64,000 bases of DNA from Gammaproteobacteria bacterium (lineage in GTDB: Bacteria > Pseudomonadota > Gammaproteobacteria > Burkholderiales > Burkholderiaceae_B): contig JAHIXK010000005.1 of the NCBI GenBank assembly GCA_018815245.1, positions 62,001 through 126,000 of the forward strand. The letters are read 5' to 3'. Numbering within the stretch: position 1 is the first letter of the stretch; each line of letters begins with the position of its first letter. This document shows, in pieces, positions 50,548 to 59,116 of the stretch. The position numbers and the translations under genes are program-made. Under the pieces are notes generated by a model. That model saw only the letters and a list, made by a program, of their open reading frames with translations, did no database searches and was not told the DNA's origin.

Positions 50548-51822
50548 ATGACAGCAACCACAATTCAATGGATTGCCGCCTTTCTATTTGCCGGCGCGCT
50601 TGTTCACACTTTTTCTGCCAGCTACTTTGAACACCTGGCCCACCACAGCAAACACCACAGTGGCTTGTTTCACTTGCTTGGCGAAGTAGAGGCCGTCTTC
50701 GGCATCTGGGCTTTGTTTCTGGTGGTGGCCATGGCCTTCGCGGTCAATCTGGATTCCGCAGTGGAATACGTGGACACCCGCCATTACACCGAACCCCTGT
50801 TCGTGTTCGTGATCATGGTGGTGGCCGCAAGCCGCCCTGTGCTGGATGCCTCACGTTTGTTGGTGGAAGCGCTTGCCAAGCTGATGCCACTGAACAAGGG
50901 AGTGGCCTTTACATGGCTTGGCCTTTTTCTGGTGCCATTGTTGGGCAGCTTCATCACCGAGCCTGCTGCCATGACCCTGGCTGCACTGTTGCTGCGTGAT
51001 GTGCTCTTTTCCAAATCAGTGCCCAACTTCATCCGTTACTGGGGCTTGGGCGTACTGTTTGTGAACATTTCAATCGGTGGTGTGTTGACATCATTCGCAG
51101 CACCGCCAGTGTTGATGGTGGCCAGTGCCTGGAACTGGGACACCCCTTTCATGGCCGCCAATTTCGGCTGGAAAGCAGCAATCGGTGTGTTCATCAACGC
51201 CACTGTGTTTATTTTCTTCGCAGCCAAAAACCTGGGGGCTGAAGTAAAAACGCCCGAGGCTCTGGGTGAAGACGGCCAACCCCTGGCCCCAGTGCCTTGG
51301 TGGGCCATGGTAGTTCACCTGGCTTTTTTGGGTGCAGTGGTTTTGTCTGCGCATCACCCCGCCGTATTCCTGGGCATTTTCCTTTTCTTTCTTGGCTTCA
51401 CTGCCGCATACAGCACTTTCCAGTCGCGTTTGTTGTTGAAGGAAGGTCTGCTGGTGGCGTTCTTCCTCGCAGGTTTGGTGGTGTTGGGTGGCATGCAGCA
51501 GTGGTGGTTGCAACCTGCGGTTAGCGACCTGGACGATGGGGTGCTGTTTGTTGCGGCCATGGCCCTGACTGCGATTACCGACAACGCAGCGCTTACTTAC
51601 CTCGGTTCGCTGATTGAAGGCACTTCTGAAAGTTTTCGCTACGCCTTGGTGGCGGGCGCCGTGGCCGGTGGTGGTTTGACTGTCATTGCCAATGCACCCA
51701 ACCCGGCGGGGCTGTCACTTTTGAAACGCCAGTTTCCCGATGAAGCTGTATCTGCCGGGGGCCTGTTGGCAGGTGCTTTGGGGCCCACGCTGGTGGCTGC
51801 AGCGTGCTTCTGGTTTCTGTAA
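50548..51822 (+). CDS. Putative Na+/H+ antiporter
   Basis: The product is 424 residues with ten or more membrane helices. The start FAGALVHTFSASYFEHLAHHSKHHSGLFHLLGEVEAVFGIWAL and GSFITEPAAMTLAALLLRD match the putative Na+/H+ antiporter family of Pfam Na_H_antiport_3. It probably exchanges sodium and protons across the inner membrane. Single gene with a 127-base upstream gap; converges on the nnrU gene with 17 bases between. Confidence 0.85.
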   Translation: MTATTIQWIAAFLFAGALVHTFSASYFEHLAHHSKHHSGLFHLLGEVEAVFGIWALFLVVAMAFAVNLDSAVEYVDTRHYTEPLFVFVIMVVAASRPVLDASRLLVEALAKLMPLNKGVAFTWLGLFLVPLLGSFITEPAAMTLAALLLRDVLFSKSVPNFIRYWGLGVLFVNISIGGVLTSFAAPPVLMVASAWNWDTPFMAANFGWKAAIGVFINATVFIFFAAKNLGAEVKTPEALGEDGQPLAPVPWWAMVVHLAFLGAVVLSAHHPAVFLGIFLFFLGFTAAYSTFQSRLLLKEGLLVAFFLAGLVVLGGMQQWWLQPAVSDLDDGVLFVAAMALTAITDNAALTYLGSLIEGTSESFRYALVAGAVAGGGLTVIANAPNPAGLSLLKRQFPDEAVSAGGLLAGALGPTLVAAACFWFL

Positions 51823-51839
51823 ATCAGCCAGCAACTGAA

Positions 51840-52427
51840 TTAGCGGCCAAAGGGGCTGACACCAATCAGGTGGACATGCAACCAGGCCGCGAAAATCAGC
51901 CAACCCAACACGCCCACCACCACCGTCATCAAGGTGCCTACTTTGGTTGGGCCATCTCCTGCAAACCCCATGGGAATGGGACGCCTGCGGGCTGTTTTGA
52001 ACAGCAGCACCGCCCACACCAAAAATGATCCGAACAGGATAATGTCGGCCAGTGAGCCGTTTGCGATCAAATGCGCCAACGCCCACACTTTCACCGACAA
52101 GGTCATGGGGTGTTGCAGCTTTGCCTTGATGTGGTTCATCGGCACGTAGCAGGCGGCAAGCAAAATCATGGAGAACAACATCAACAGCGCCGCGATGTGG
52201 CGCATGGCGGCAGGCGGGCTCCACACAAACACCGGATCCAGCCGCGCCTGACCATACCCGTACACAATCAGCACCAAACCGACAATCGATGCCACCGTGA
52301 AAAAGGTGCGGTACTTGCTTTTGCCAAGCCGGGCCATCATGCCTGAACGTCTTTGATCATTTGGAATGCGTACCGCGTGCATGCCCAAAAATAGCATCAG
52401 CCCCGCTGTCAATATCAACAAGCCCAT
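51840..52427 (-). CDS. nnrU: NnrU family membrane protein
   Basis: The product is 195 residues with five to six membrane helices. GMHAVRIPNDQRRSGMMARLGKSKYR, VYVPMN-type and NGSLADIILFGSFLVWAVL blocks match NnrU, named from denitrification gene clusters and related to isoprenoid-modifying membrane enzymes. No denitrification genes are near, so its role here is open. AAGGAG lies just before the ATG. It may form an operon with the fatty-acid hydroxylase-like gene 40 bases upstream. Confidence 0.88.
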   Translation of the reverse strand: MGLLILTAGLMLFLGMHAVRIPNDQRRSGMMARLGKSKYRTFFTVASIVGLVLIVYGYGQARLDPVFVWSPPAAMRHIAALLMLFSMILLAACYVPMNHIKAKLQHPMTLSVKVWALAHLIANGSLADIILFGSFLVWAVLLFKTARRRPIPMGFAGDGPTKVGTLMTVVVGVLGWLIFAAWLHVHLIGVSPFGR

Positions 52428-52467
52428 TCAGTTCTCCTTTTTGTGGTGAACCGATTATGTCACAGGC

Positions 52468-53019
52468 TTATGCTGTGCGCCGTGCATCGGGCTTGGGAAG
52501 TTTTCGTTCCAGCCAGTGGGGTATTCGTTTCAATCCCAGTACATTGGTTTCGCGCACGCCACCTTCGGTGAACACGCGTGTGCCCATGATGTAGTCAAAC
52601 CATGGGCGTGTTACACACCAATTGGCACCGGGGTTGTTGCCCATGTGGTGGTCGTAATGCCAGGGCACACGTTGTTCCCCCCAAGCCGGATTCATGTGGC
52701 TTTTTTTGTGCACCCTGTAATAGTTCAAGCTGCAATACCACAGCGTGCCTACAAAAAATGGTGCCAGTGGAAACAGCGGGGCAACCGCCAATGCACCGGC
52801 AATCAAGGCCCATGCCTCTTTGCCTTGCGCATGAAGGCCTAGCGGGAAACGTTCGTAATTCGGGTCGCGGTAGCCATGCTCGCGAACCTCCCGGTGGTGT
52901 TCATGAAAATGAAAGGCCCAAAAAGTACCCCGTTTTTTGCCCATTCCGTGCAATACATATTTGTGCATGCCCCATTCCACCGCATTGGCGGTTACAAGGC
53001 CCAATGGAATTCCCAACAT
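52468..53019 (-). CDS. Sterol desaturase/fatty acid hydroxylase family protein
   Basis: The product is 183 residues. Histidine clusters HKYVLH, HFHEHH, HKKSH and HYDHHMG are the di-iron ligands of the membrane fatty acid hydroxylase superfamily, which uses oxygen to hydroxylate or desaturate lipid chains. It is shorter than usual members and has few helices, so it may be a compact form. It lies 30 bases after a GntR gene on the same strand whose operator carries a long palindrome. Confidence 0.87.
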   Translation of the reverse strand: MLGIPLGLVTANAVEWGMHKYVLHGMGKKRGTFWAFHFHEHHREVREHGYRDPNYERFPLGLHAQGKEAWALIAGALAVAPLFPLAPFFVGTLWYCSLNYYRVHKKSHMNPAWGEQRVPWHYDHHMGNNPGANWCVTRPWFDYIMGTRVFTEGGVRETNVLGLKRIPHWLERKLPKPDARRTA

Positions 53020-53048
53020 GGTGCGTCTCCGTTGTTGTGTTTGTGGTT

Positions 53049-53756
53049 TTACAACTGACCCAGTGCTGCATTTAAAGCGCGGCTTCCCAGCTCAACATGT
53101 TGCTGTGCCAGCGCCTCGCAGCGTTGATATTCACCAGCCTCAATGGCATCTGCAAGTTGCGCAAGTGTGTCGGTGTCGCGAAATTCATCCTGCATCACCA
53201 GTGTTAGCGCGCCCCAGGCGGCCAGATAGGTTTTGTTCATTGAATTGAAGGCCAGTTTGAACACCACGTTGCCGCTGCCTTGTACCACCAATGCCCAATA
53301 ATCAAAGGCCAGTTGCTGAAGTGTGGGCAGCTCGCTGGTGGCTTGCATTTGCGCCACGATGGGGTGTAATTTCTCAGCAAGCGTTTTGCCGCCATGAAGT
53401 GCCGCCTGCCCCGCCACAAGGGGAGCCAGTGCCTTGCGCAATATCACGATGCCGCGCGCTACTGTCAGGTTCACTTGGCCTTGTTCATTCACAACAAGGC
53501 TAGGCAGCAATTCCAGCCCGCCCTCGGTTTCAAAGTTTGCCACCTGTGTTGCGCCACCATGTCGCACCCGAACCAGGCGTGCCTGCTGCAAACGCTTAAG
53601 GGCCTCTCGCACGGCGCCCCGGTTTACGCCCAGCGTTTCAGACAACTCCCGTTCCGACGGAAGTTCAGCCCCGACTGGTAATACCTTTTTAAGTATGCGG
53701 TCTCGAAGCTGCACGTAGACTTGTTCAGAGATTGATGTTTTTTGAATAAAGCTCAT
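53049..53756 (-). CDS. GntR family regulator (FadR/FCD-like)
   Basis: The product is 235 residues. The winged helix PSERELSETLGVNRGAVREALKRLQQARLV is followed by an all-helical effector domain resembling FadR, without the metal-binding His set being obvious. It sits upstream of a fatty acid hydroxylase gene on the same strand, and an 11-bp palindrome containing TGGT and ACCA lies just before its ATG. Control of lipid modification by an acyl-CoA or fatty acid is a reasonable inference. Confidence 0.87.
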   Translation of the reverse strand: MSFIQKTSISEQVYVQLRDRILKKVLPVGAELPSERELSETLGVNRGAVREALKRLQQARLVRVRHGGATQVANFETEGGLELLPSLVVNEQGQVNLTVARGIVILRKALAPLVAGQAALHGGKTLAEKLHPIVAQMQATSELPTLQQLAFDYWALVVQGSGNVVFKLAFNSMNKTYLAAWGALTLVMQDEFRDTDTLAQLADAIEAGEYQRCEALAQQHVELGSRALNAALGQL

Positions 53757-53771
53757 ATTTTGGAGGACATT

Positions 53772-53804
53772 TTTAAACTGGTAAACTGATCATACCAGTT
53801 TAAA
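53772..53804. promoter_or_regulatory. Long palindromic operator upstream of the GntR gene
   Basis: TTTAAACTGGT, 11 bases, ACCAGTTTAAA is a perfect 11-bp inverted repeat between the GntR gene and the divergent SenA/EgtB-like gene. It probably binds the GntR protein and may control both genes. Confidence 0.65.
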
Positions 53805-53882
53805 ATCAAAAAAATCAACCCAAACAGGTGTGAAACCTGTCGTACACTAAACCCACTCGTACAATGAATCCCGGTAACCCCC

Positions 53883-55085
53883 GTGAACAGCCGCACCAAC
53901 CCCGCCCAACTTGCCCGAACATCGAACGCCGCATTTCTGCGCGATGCATTGCTGCGCACGCGCGAACGTACCTTGGGTTTGCTGGCCGATTACGTGGCCG
54001 CACTCGGCGAAGAATGCAAGGTACCGCGCCGCCCTGAACTGAACCCACCGCTGTGGGAGTTGTGTCATGTGGCCTGGTTTCAGGACTGGTGGTTGGCTCG
54101 CAACCCGGATTGGGCCTTGGGTGTGCAGTGCAGCCACCATGCACCGAAACTGGAGTCCCGCCTGGCCAACGCCGATGCCCGCCTGAACTCAAGCACCATT
54201 GCACACGACACGCGCTGGGAAATTGGCCTGCCGAATTTACACGGCACACGCGAATACCTGGCGGCCACATTAAAAGACACACTGCAACTGCTTGAACAGG
54301 CAGATGCACTGTGTTGCCGGCAACCCGAAAAAGCGGACCAGTGTTTGTATTTTTTCCGGCTGTGTGTGTTGCACGAACAAATGCACAATGAGGCCGCCGT
54401 CTTCATGGCCAGGCTGTTGGATATTCCTCTAAGCCAACACCACGCACAGCGCCCTGGCGTGCAAGCTTGTGGCGAATTGCAGCCATTGAAACTGCCCGCC
54501 ACACAGTGGACCCTTGGCTGGCAGGGCGATGGTTTTGCCTTCGACAACGAGGTGCCAGCATTCGCCGTGCAGATCGATGCTTTTGAAATGGACTCCCGCC
54601 CGGTGTCCTGGGCGCAGTTTCTGCAGTTTGCCCAGAAAACCCAACATGCCACACCGCCTTTTCTTGCGTTCAATAACGGCGATTGGATTGATCAAAGTTA
54701 TGGCCAGCAACGGCCCTTGAACCTGAATGCACCTGCAGAAAACATCAGTTGGCTGGATGCACAGGCTTACTGTGAATGGGCGCAACGCAGGCTGCCCACG
54801 GAAGCGGAATGGGAATACGCCGCACACACACAGGCCGCCATGCAATGGGGGCAGGTGTGGGAATGGACGGCCAACACTTTCCTGCCCTTTGACGGGTTTG
54901 AAATGCACCCTTATGTGGATTATTCCAAGCCCTGGTTTCACGACCGAAAAGTGTTAAAAGGCGCAAGCTGGGCAACATCCGCAGAAATGGTACATCCCAA
55001 ATACCGCAACTACTTCCAGCCAGACCGGCAAGACGTGTTGTCCGGTTTTCGTACCTGCGCGGTTCATTTGGTTTCTGAGGCATGA
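53883..55085 (+). CDS. SenA/EgtB-family iron-dependent synthase
   Basis: The product is 400 residues from a GTG start. The N-terminal DinB-like region has LWELCHVAWFQDWWLARN and LHEQMHNEA, giving the three His iron ligands, and the C-terminal region is an FGE-sulfatase fold (RLPTEAEWEYAA, WEWTANTF, KGASWAT, FRTC). EgtB makes the C-S bond of ergothioneine; SenA makes the C-Se bond of selenoneine. As I recall, Burkholderiales homologues of this length are usually SenA, but senB, senC and egtD are not beside it. It overlaps the next gene by four bases. Confidence 0.8.
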   Translation: MNSRTNPAQLARTSNAAFLRDALLRTRERTLGLLADYVAALGEECKVPRRPELNPPLWELCHVAWFQDWWLARNPDWALGVQCSHHAPKLESRLANADARLNSSTIAHDTRWEIGLPNLHGTREYLAATLKDTLQLLEQADALCCRQPEKADQCLYFFRLCVLHEQMHNEAAVFMARLLDIPLSQHHAQRPGVQACGELQPLKLPATQWTLGWQGDGFAFDNEVPAFAVQIDAFEMDSRPVSWAQFLQFAQKTQHATPPFLAFNNGDWIDQSYGQQRPLNLNAPAENISWLDAQAYCEWAQRRLPTEAEWEYAAHTQAAMQWGQVWEWTANTFLPFDGFEMHPYVDYSKPWFHDRKVLKGASWATSAEMVHPKYRNYFQPDRQDVLSGFRTCAVHLVSEA

Positions 55086-55678
55086 ACATGCGTTTGTCTT
55101 ACATCGGGTTTCTTGTGTTTGCGCTTGCTGCCTGCTCCTCGCCTGGCGCGCCCCCGGCGGGTTTAATTGCCTACAGTTGCGTGGCCGGTGAAGCCTTGCA
55201 TTTGATGGCATTTGACCCGCATCCCTCCCGGCGTGCGTGGGCCACGCTGGGCGGAGGTGCTAAGCAAGGGGAAACCCCCGAGCAAACCGCCATTCGGGAA
55301 TTTACCGAAGAATCAAACTGCGCTTACACCGCTGAAGAACTGCAGGCTGGCGAATTGAAAGGCCCATCCATTTCCCCCGGCGTACCGTTTCACCTGTACA
55401 CCACCGAAGTGTCATTCAAACCGGTGGATGTCATTGCCCAAACACGCCAATGCGTCGACATTGAGCGCAGCCAATGGGTGTGGGTTCGCCACCTTGATCT
55501 GGTGCGTGCCTTGAATCAGTTTGACGGATCTGCAGATGCAGCGGTTACTGTGCCGACGGTGCAGGGTCAACCATTGCAAGTACCGTTGTGGAATCGCGGT
55601 GTGGAGTCGCTTAAAAAAGCCCTGCAAGATGGCGTACTGCCCGAAACCATCAACTGCGACCTCACCCGGCTGTCGTGA
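55082..55678 (+). CDS. Lipoprotein with NUDIX domain
   Basis: The product is 198 residues. MRLSYIGFLVFALAACSSPG is a lipoprotein signal with Cys near residue 18, yet the body is a NUDIX domain: GGGAKQGETPEQTAIREFTEESN fits GX5EX7REUXEEXGU except for Asn in place of the second Gly. NUDIX enzymes cut nucleoside diphosphates linked to another group and normally work in the cytoplasm, so membrane anchoring outside is odd. The start overlaps the SenA/EgtB-like stop (ATGA), so both are made together. Confidence 0.75.
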   Translation: MNMRLSYIGFLVFALAACSSPGAPPAGLIAYSCVAGEALHLMAFDPHPSRRAWATLGGGAKQGETPEQTAIREFTEESNCAYTAEELQAGELKGPSISPGVPFHLYTTEVSFKPVDVIAQTRQCVDIERSQWVWVRHLDLVRALNQFDGSADAAVTVPTVQGQPLQVPLWNRGVESLKKALQDGVLPETINCDLTRLS

Positions 55679-56482
55679 TCAACCGCTGATGAATGCAAAA
55701 CTTTGCATCGACAATGCGTTGTAGCGCACATCTTCAGGCAAAGCCTGCACCTGTGAGCCAGCCCATGCTGCGCCCATTGCAAACGGCAATGGCAGGTAGT
55801 GGTCATCGTCCGGGTGGGCGCGTGCAAAGTGTGGTGCATTGAACTCGGCTTGGGCAATCGCATTGCGGTCATCCGCCTGCAAGCGGTTTTGAATCCAGCC
55901 GGTGAATTCACTGACATAGGCGGGTGCAGGTTCGCCCCGTTGGTCACCCCGCAAATCCATGTCATCAAAGTTGTGCGTCAGGCTGCCACTGCCAATAACC
56001 ACAGCGCCATGCTTGCGCGCAAACCGGCCCACAGCGGCGCCAACGTCCATGGCGTTTTGCCCGCTCCAGTCCACTGGCATGCTCAGTTGCAACATGGGTG
56101 GACCCCCGTTCGGAAACAGATGAACGTAAGGCACCCACGCACCGTGGTCAAAACCTTGCTGGGGGTGAAGCTCAATGGTCAAATGTTCTGCCAGGCTTGT
56201 CGTCAACTCTGCCGCCAAGGCAGGTGCACCGCAAATCTCGGGTTTCAGCTCATACAGTTCTTTTGGGAAACCGTAAAAGTCGTGCACAATCACCGGCGCT
56301 TCATGGCTGGTCACCGCCAGTTTTGCGCTTCGCCAATGGGGGCTTAGCACCATCAATGCCTTTGTGTTTTGCGCAAGCAACTGTTGCCCCAGTTGCTCAA
56401 GCGCCTGGCCAGGTAATCCGGGTTCCAGCGCGTAGGTGGGTGCCCCGTGGCTGATGAATATGGAGTCAATGCGATGGCTCAT
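55679..56482 (-). CDS. ygiD: 4,5-DOPA dioxygenase-like extradiol enzyme (LigB/YgiD family)
   Basis: The product is about 267 residues from the ATG at 56482. SIFISHGAPTYALEP, HWRSAKLAVTSHEAP, FDHGAWVPYVHLFP and SGSLTHNF carry the metal-binding His residues of the YgiD/DODA branch of LigB dioxygenases, which open catechol rings such as that of DOPA. The track ORF adds 38 unlikely residues. It converges on the NUDIX gene with no spacer. Substrate in this cell is not known. Confidence 0.9.
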   Translation of the reverse strand: MSHRIDSIFISHGAPTYALEPGLPGQALEQLGQQLLAQNTKALMVLSPHWRSAKLAVTSHEAPVIVHDFYGFPKELYELKPEICGAPALAAELTTSLAEHLTIELHPQQGFDHGAWVPYVHLFPNGGPPMLQLSMPVDWSGQNAMDVGAAVGRFARKHGAVVIGSGSLTHNFDDMDLRGDQRGEPAPAYVSEFTGWIQNRLQADDRNAIAQAEFNAPHFARAHPDDDHYLPLPFAMGAAWAGSQVQALPEDVRYNALSMQSFAFISG

Positions 56483-56639
56483 CGTGAACGAAGTCTTGAA
56501 ACATGATTGCTTTAGCTTAACCCGACTATCTTTCCAGATCGAGGTAACTTTTTTGTACAACTCGCCGAAACCATCTGTACAAGTTGCCAAGACCATGCAT
56601 TATTGGCAACACACTGCGTAGAAAAACCAAGGAATTGAC

Positions 56640-58787
56640 ATGAAAAAAATAATACTGCTGCTCATCGTGGCGGCCGTTGTAGCGGTGTTTGCCTTTGACC
56701 TGCACAGTTTGCTTACCCTCGACAGCCTCAAAAGCAGTCTGGGGAAGTTTCGCGAATTTCAAGCCGAATCGCCATTCATGGTTGCAGGTGTTTTCTTCGC
56801 CGCCTACGTGCTGGTTACTGCATTTTCAATTCCGGGGGCTGCTGTCATGACCCTGGCTGCAGGCGCCCTGTTCGGGCTGCTGCAGGGTTTGATTCTAGTC
56901 TCGTTTGCATCCACCATTGGTGCCACGCTGGCCTTTGTCGGTGCGCGTTACCTGCTGCGTGATTCCGTACAAGCCAAATTCGGCAATCGGCTGAAAGCAA
57001 TCAACGAGGGTGTTGAAAAAGAGGGTGCGTTTTACCTGTTCACCTTGCGCCTGGTGCCGGTATTTCCGTTTTTCCTGATCAACCTGCTGATGGGGTTGAC
57101 CAGCATGAAAGCCTTCACATTCTTCTGGGTTAGCCAGCTCGGCATGTTTGCAGGCACCGTGGTGTACGTGAATGCGGGTACTGAACTGGCCAAGATCGAC
57201 AGCTTGAGCGGTATTCTTTCTCCCGGTTTGATTCTTTCTTTTGTCCTGCTGGGCATTTTTCCGTTGATCGCCAAAAAAGTGACTGACAAAATCAAGGCGC
57301 GCAAGGTGTATGCGCAATGGAACAAACCTGCGAAATTTGACCGCAACATGGTTGTGATTGGAGCAGGTGCAGCCGGGTTGGTCAGTTCGTACATTGCTTC
57401 TGCCGTGAAAGCAAAAGTAACCTTGATTGAAGCCCACAAAATGGGCGGTGATTGCCTGAACTTCGGTTGCGTGCCTTCCAAAGCCCTGATCAAAAGCGCC
57501 AAGTTGGCCCACCAAATGCGCCACGCCGCAAAGTACGGCTTGCATGCCACCACACCCGGTTTCAGTTTCAAAGTGGTCATGGCCCGTGTGCACAGCATCA
57601 TCAAAGCCATCGAACCGCACGACAGTGTCGAGCGTTACACAGGCTTGGGTGTTGATGTCATTCAAGGCTATGCAAAAATTATCGACCCGTGGACCGTGGA
57701 AGTGAAACACAACAGCGGCGAAACCAGCCGCCTGACCACCCGAAGCATTGTGATTGCAGCAGGTGCCGAACCCGTGGTGCCGCCTTTGCCCGGAATTGAA
57801 ACCAGTGGCTACCTGACCAGCGACACCTTGTGGGATGAATTTGCCAAACGCGAAGAACTGCCCAAGCGCCTCGTAGTGCTGGGTGGTGGCCCCATAGGCT
57901 GTGAACTGTCGCAGGCCTTCGCGCGATTGGGTTCGCGGGTCACGCAGGTTGAACTGGCAGATCGAATCATGGTTCGCGAAGACCCTGAAATTTCAGCCAT
58001 GGCCATGGAATCGATGCGCGCCGATGGTGTGAATATTTTGACCGGGCACAAAGCAGTTCGGTTCGAGCGCCGGGGCGAGCAAAAAATTCTGGTCACCGAA
58101 CACCAGGGCAGCAACGTTGAAATAGAGTTCGATGACATCATTTGTGCCGTGGGCCGCAAAGCCCGTCTGAAAGGCTATGGTCTGGAAGACATTGGTGTGG
58201 AAACCAACCGCACGGTGGTCACCAACGAATATCTGGAAACCCTGTACCCGAATATCTTCGCCGCTGGCGACGTGGCCGGGCCCTACCAGTTCACGCACGT
58301 GGCGGCACACCAAGCCTGGTATGCCTCGGTGAATGCCTTGTTCGGGCACCTGAAAAAATTCAAGGTCGATTACTCGGTCATTCCCTGGGCCACATTCACC
58401 GACCCCGAGGTGGCACGCGTTGGCTTGAACGAGCAAGACGCCAAAGAACAAGGCATAGCGTATGAAGTCACCCGCTACGGTATTGACGACCTGGACCGCG
58501 CGATCGCCGACAGCGACGCACACGGTGTGGTCAAAGTGCTCACCGTACCGGGCAAAGACAAAATTCTGGGTGTAACCATTGCCGGTGTGCACGCAGGTGA
58601 CTTGCTTGCAGAATTTGTGCTGGCCATGAAACATGGTTTGGGTTTGAACAAAATTCTGGGCACCATCCACACCTACCCCACCTTGGCAGAAGCGAACAAA
58701 TATGCAGCCGGTGAATGGAAGCGCGCGCATGCGCCACAGAAATTGCTGGTGTGGCTCGGCAAGTACCATGCGTGGCGGTTGGGGTGA
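56640..58787 (+). CDS. VTT-domain membrane protein fused to mercuric reductase-like flavoprotein
   Basis: The product is 715 residues. Residues 1-220 form a TVP38/TMEM64 (VTT/DedA-like) membrane domain (SIPGAAVMTLAAGALFG, RLVPVFPFFLINLLMGLT). From about residue 235 follows a complete pyridine nucleotide-disulfide oxidoreductase: FAD motif VVIGAGAAGLVSSYIA, redox-active Cys pair in GGDCLNFGCVPSKAL, NAD(P) motif VVLGGGPIGCELSQAF and dimerisation domain ending in IHTYPTLAEA. It lacks the last Cys pair of MerA. The fusion is known in proteobacteria; its substrate is not. Confidence 0.9.
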   Translation: MKKIILLLIVAAVVAVFAFDLHSLLTLDSLKSSLGKFREFQAESPFMVAGVFFAAYVLVTAFSIPGAAVMTLAAGALFGLLQGLILVSFASTIGATLAFVGARYLLRDSVQAKFGNRLKAINEGVEKEGAFYLFTLRLVPVFPFFLINLLMGLTSMKAFTFFWVSQLGMFAGTVVYVNAGTELAKIDSLSGILSPGLILSFVLLGIFPLIAKKVTDKIKARKVYAQWNKPAKFDRNMVVIGAGAAGLVSSYIASAVKAKVTLIEAHKMGGDCLNFGCVPSKALIKSAKLAHQMRHAAKYGLHATTPGFSFKVVMARVHSIIKAIEPHDSVERYTGLGVDVIQGYAKIIDPWTVEVKHNSGETSRLTTRSIVIAAGAEPVVPPLPGIETSGYLTSDTLWDEFAKREELPKRLVVLGGGPIGCELSQAFARLGSRVTQVELADRIMVREDPEISAMAMESMRADGVNILTGHKAVRFERRGEQKILVTEHQGSNVEIEFDDIICAVGRKARLKGYGLEDIGVETNRTVVTNEYLETLYPNIFAAGDVAGPYQFTHVAAHQAWYASVNALFGHLKKFKVDYSVIPWATFTDPEVARVGLNEQDAKEQGIAYEVTRYGIDDLDRAIADSDAHGVVKVLTVPGKDKILGVTIAGVHAGDLLAEFVLAMKHGLGLNKILGTIHTYPTLAEANKYAAGEWKRAHAPQKLLVWLGKYHAWRLG

Positions 58788-58822
58788 ACCGGTGTTGCTG
58801 CCAACTCGACGGGGTTGCCCGA

Positions 58823-58966
58823 TTCCGCACTGAAAACCGCTGCTTCCTTTTTGATGTTCATTCTTGCTCAACGAATTCGGCAAAACAGATGGCCGAATTC
58901 GTTGTCGGCCGTTGGCCGATCGCTGCAATTGAAAATCAAACGGGGCGGTTTTCTTGAAGTGCGGAA
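58823..58966. repeat. 144-bp imperfect palindrome (MITE-like or structured RNA)
   Basis: The outer ends TTCCGCACT and AGTGCGGAA match perfectly, then GAAAACCGC with GCGGTTTTC, TTTGAT with ATCAAA, and a perfect 13-bp core CAACGAATTCGGC/GCCGAATTCGTTG with a 10-base loop. A further small hairpin TCGGCC-GTT-GGCCGA follows the core. It fills the 329-base gap 58788-59116, which has no gene. Confidence 0.6.
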
Positions 58967-59116
58967 CAGTCAAACCCACTGCCAAGTTGGCTGAACGGGA
59001 TTCATCAACGGCCTGGTTCAAGCCCAATCGGCAGCGTTGTTCCACTTGCTTTGCCTTCAAGAAAACCTGCGCGTTACAATAAGACCTACCCAAGCAGCAT
59101 TCACGAGGAGTAACAC

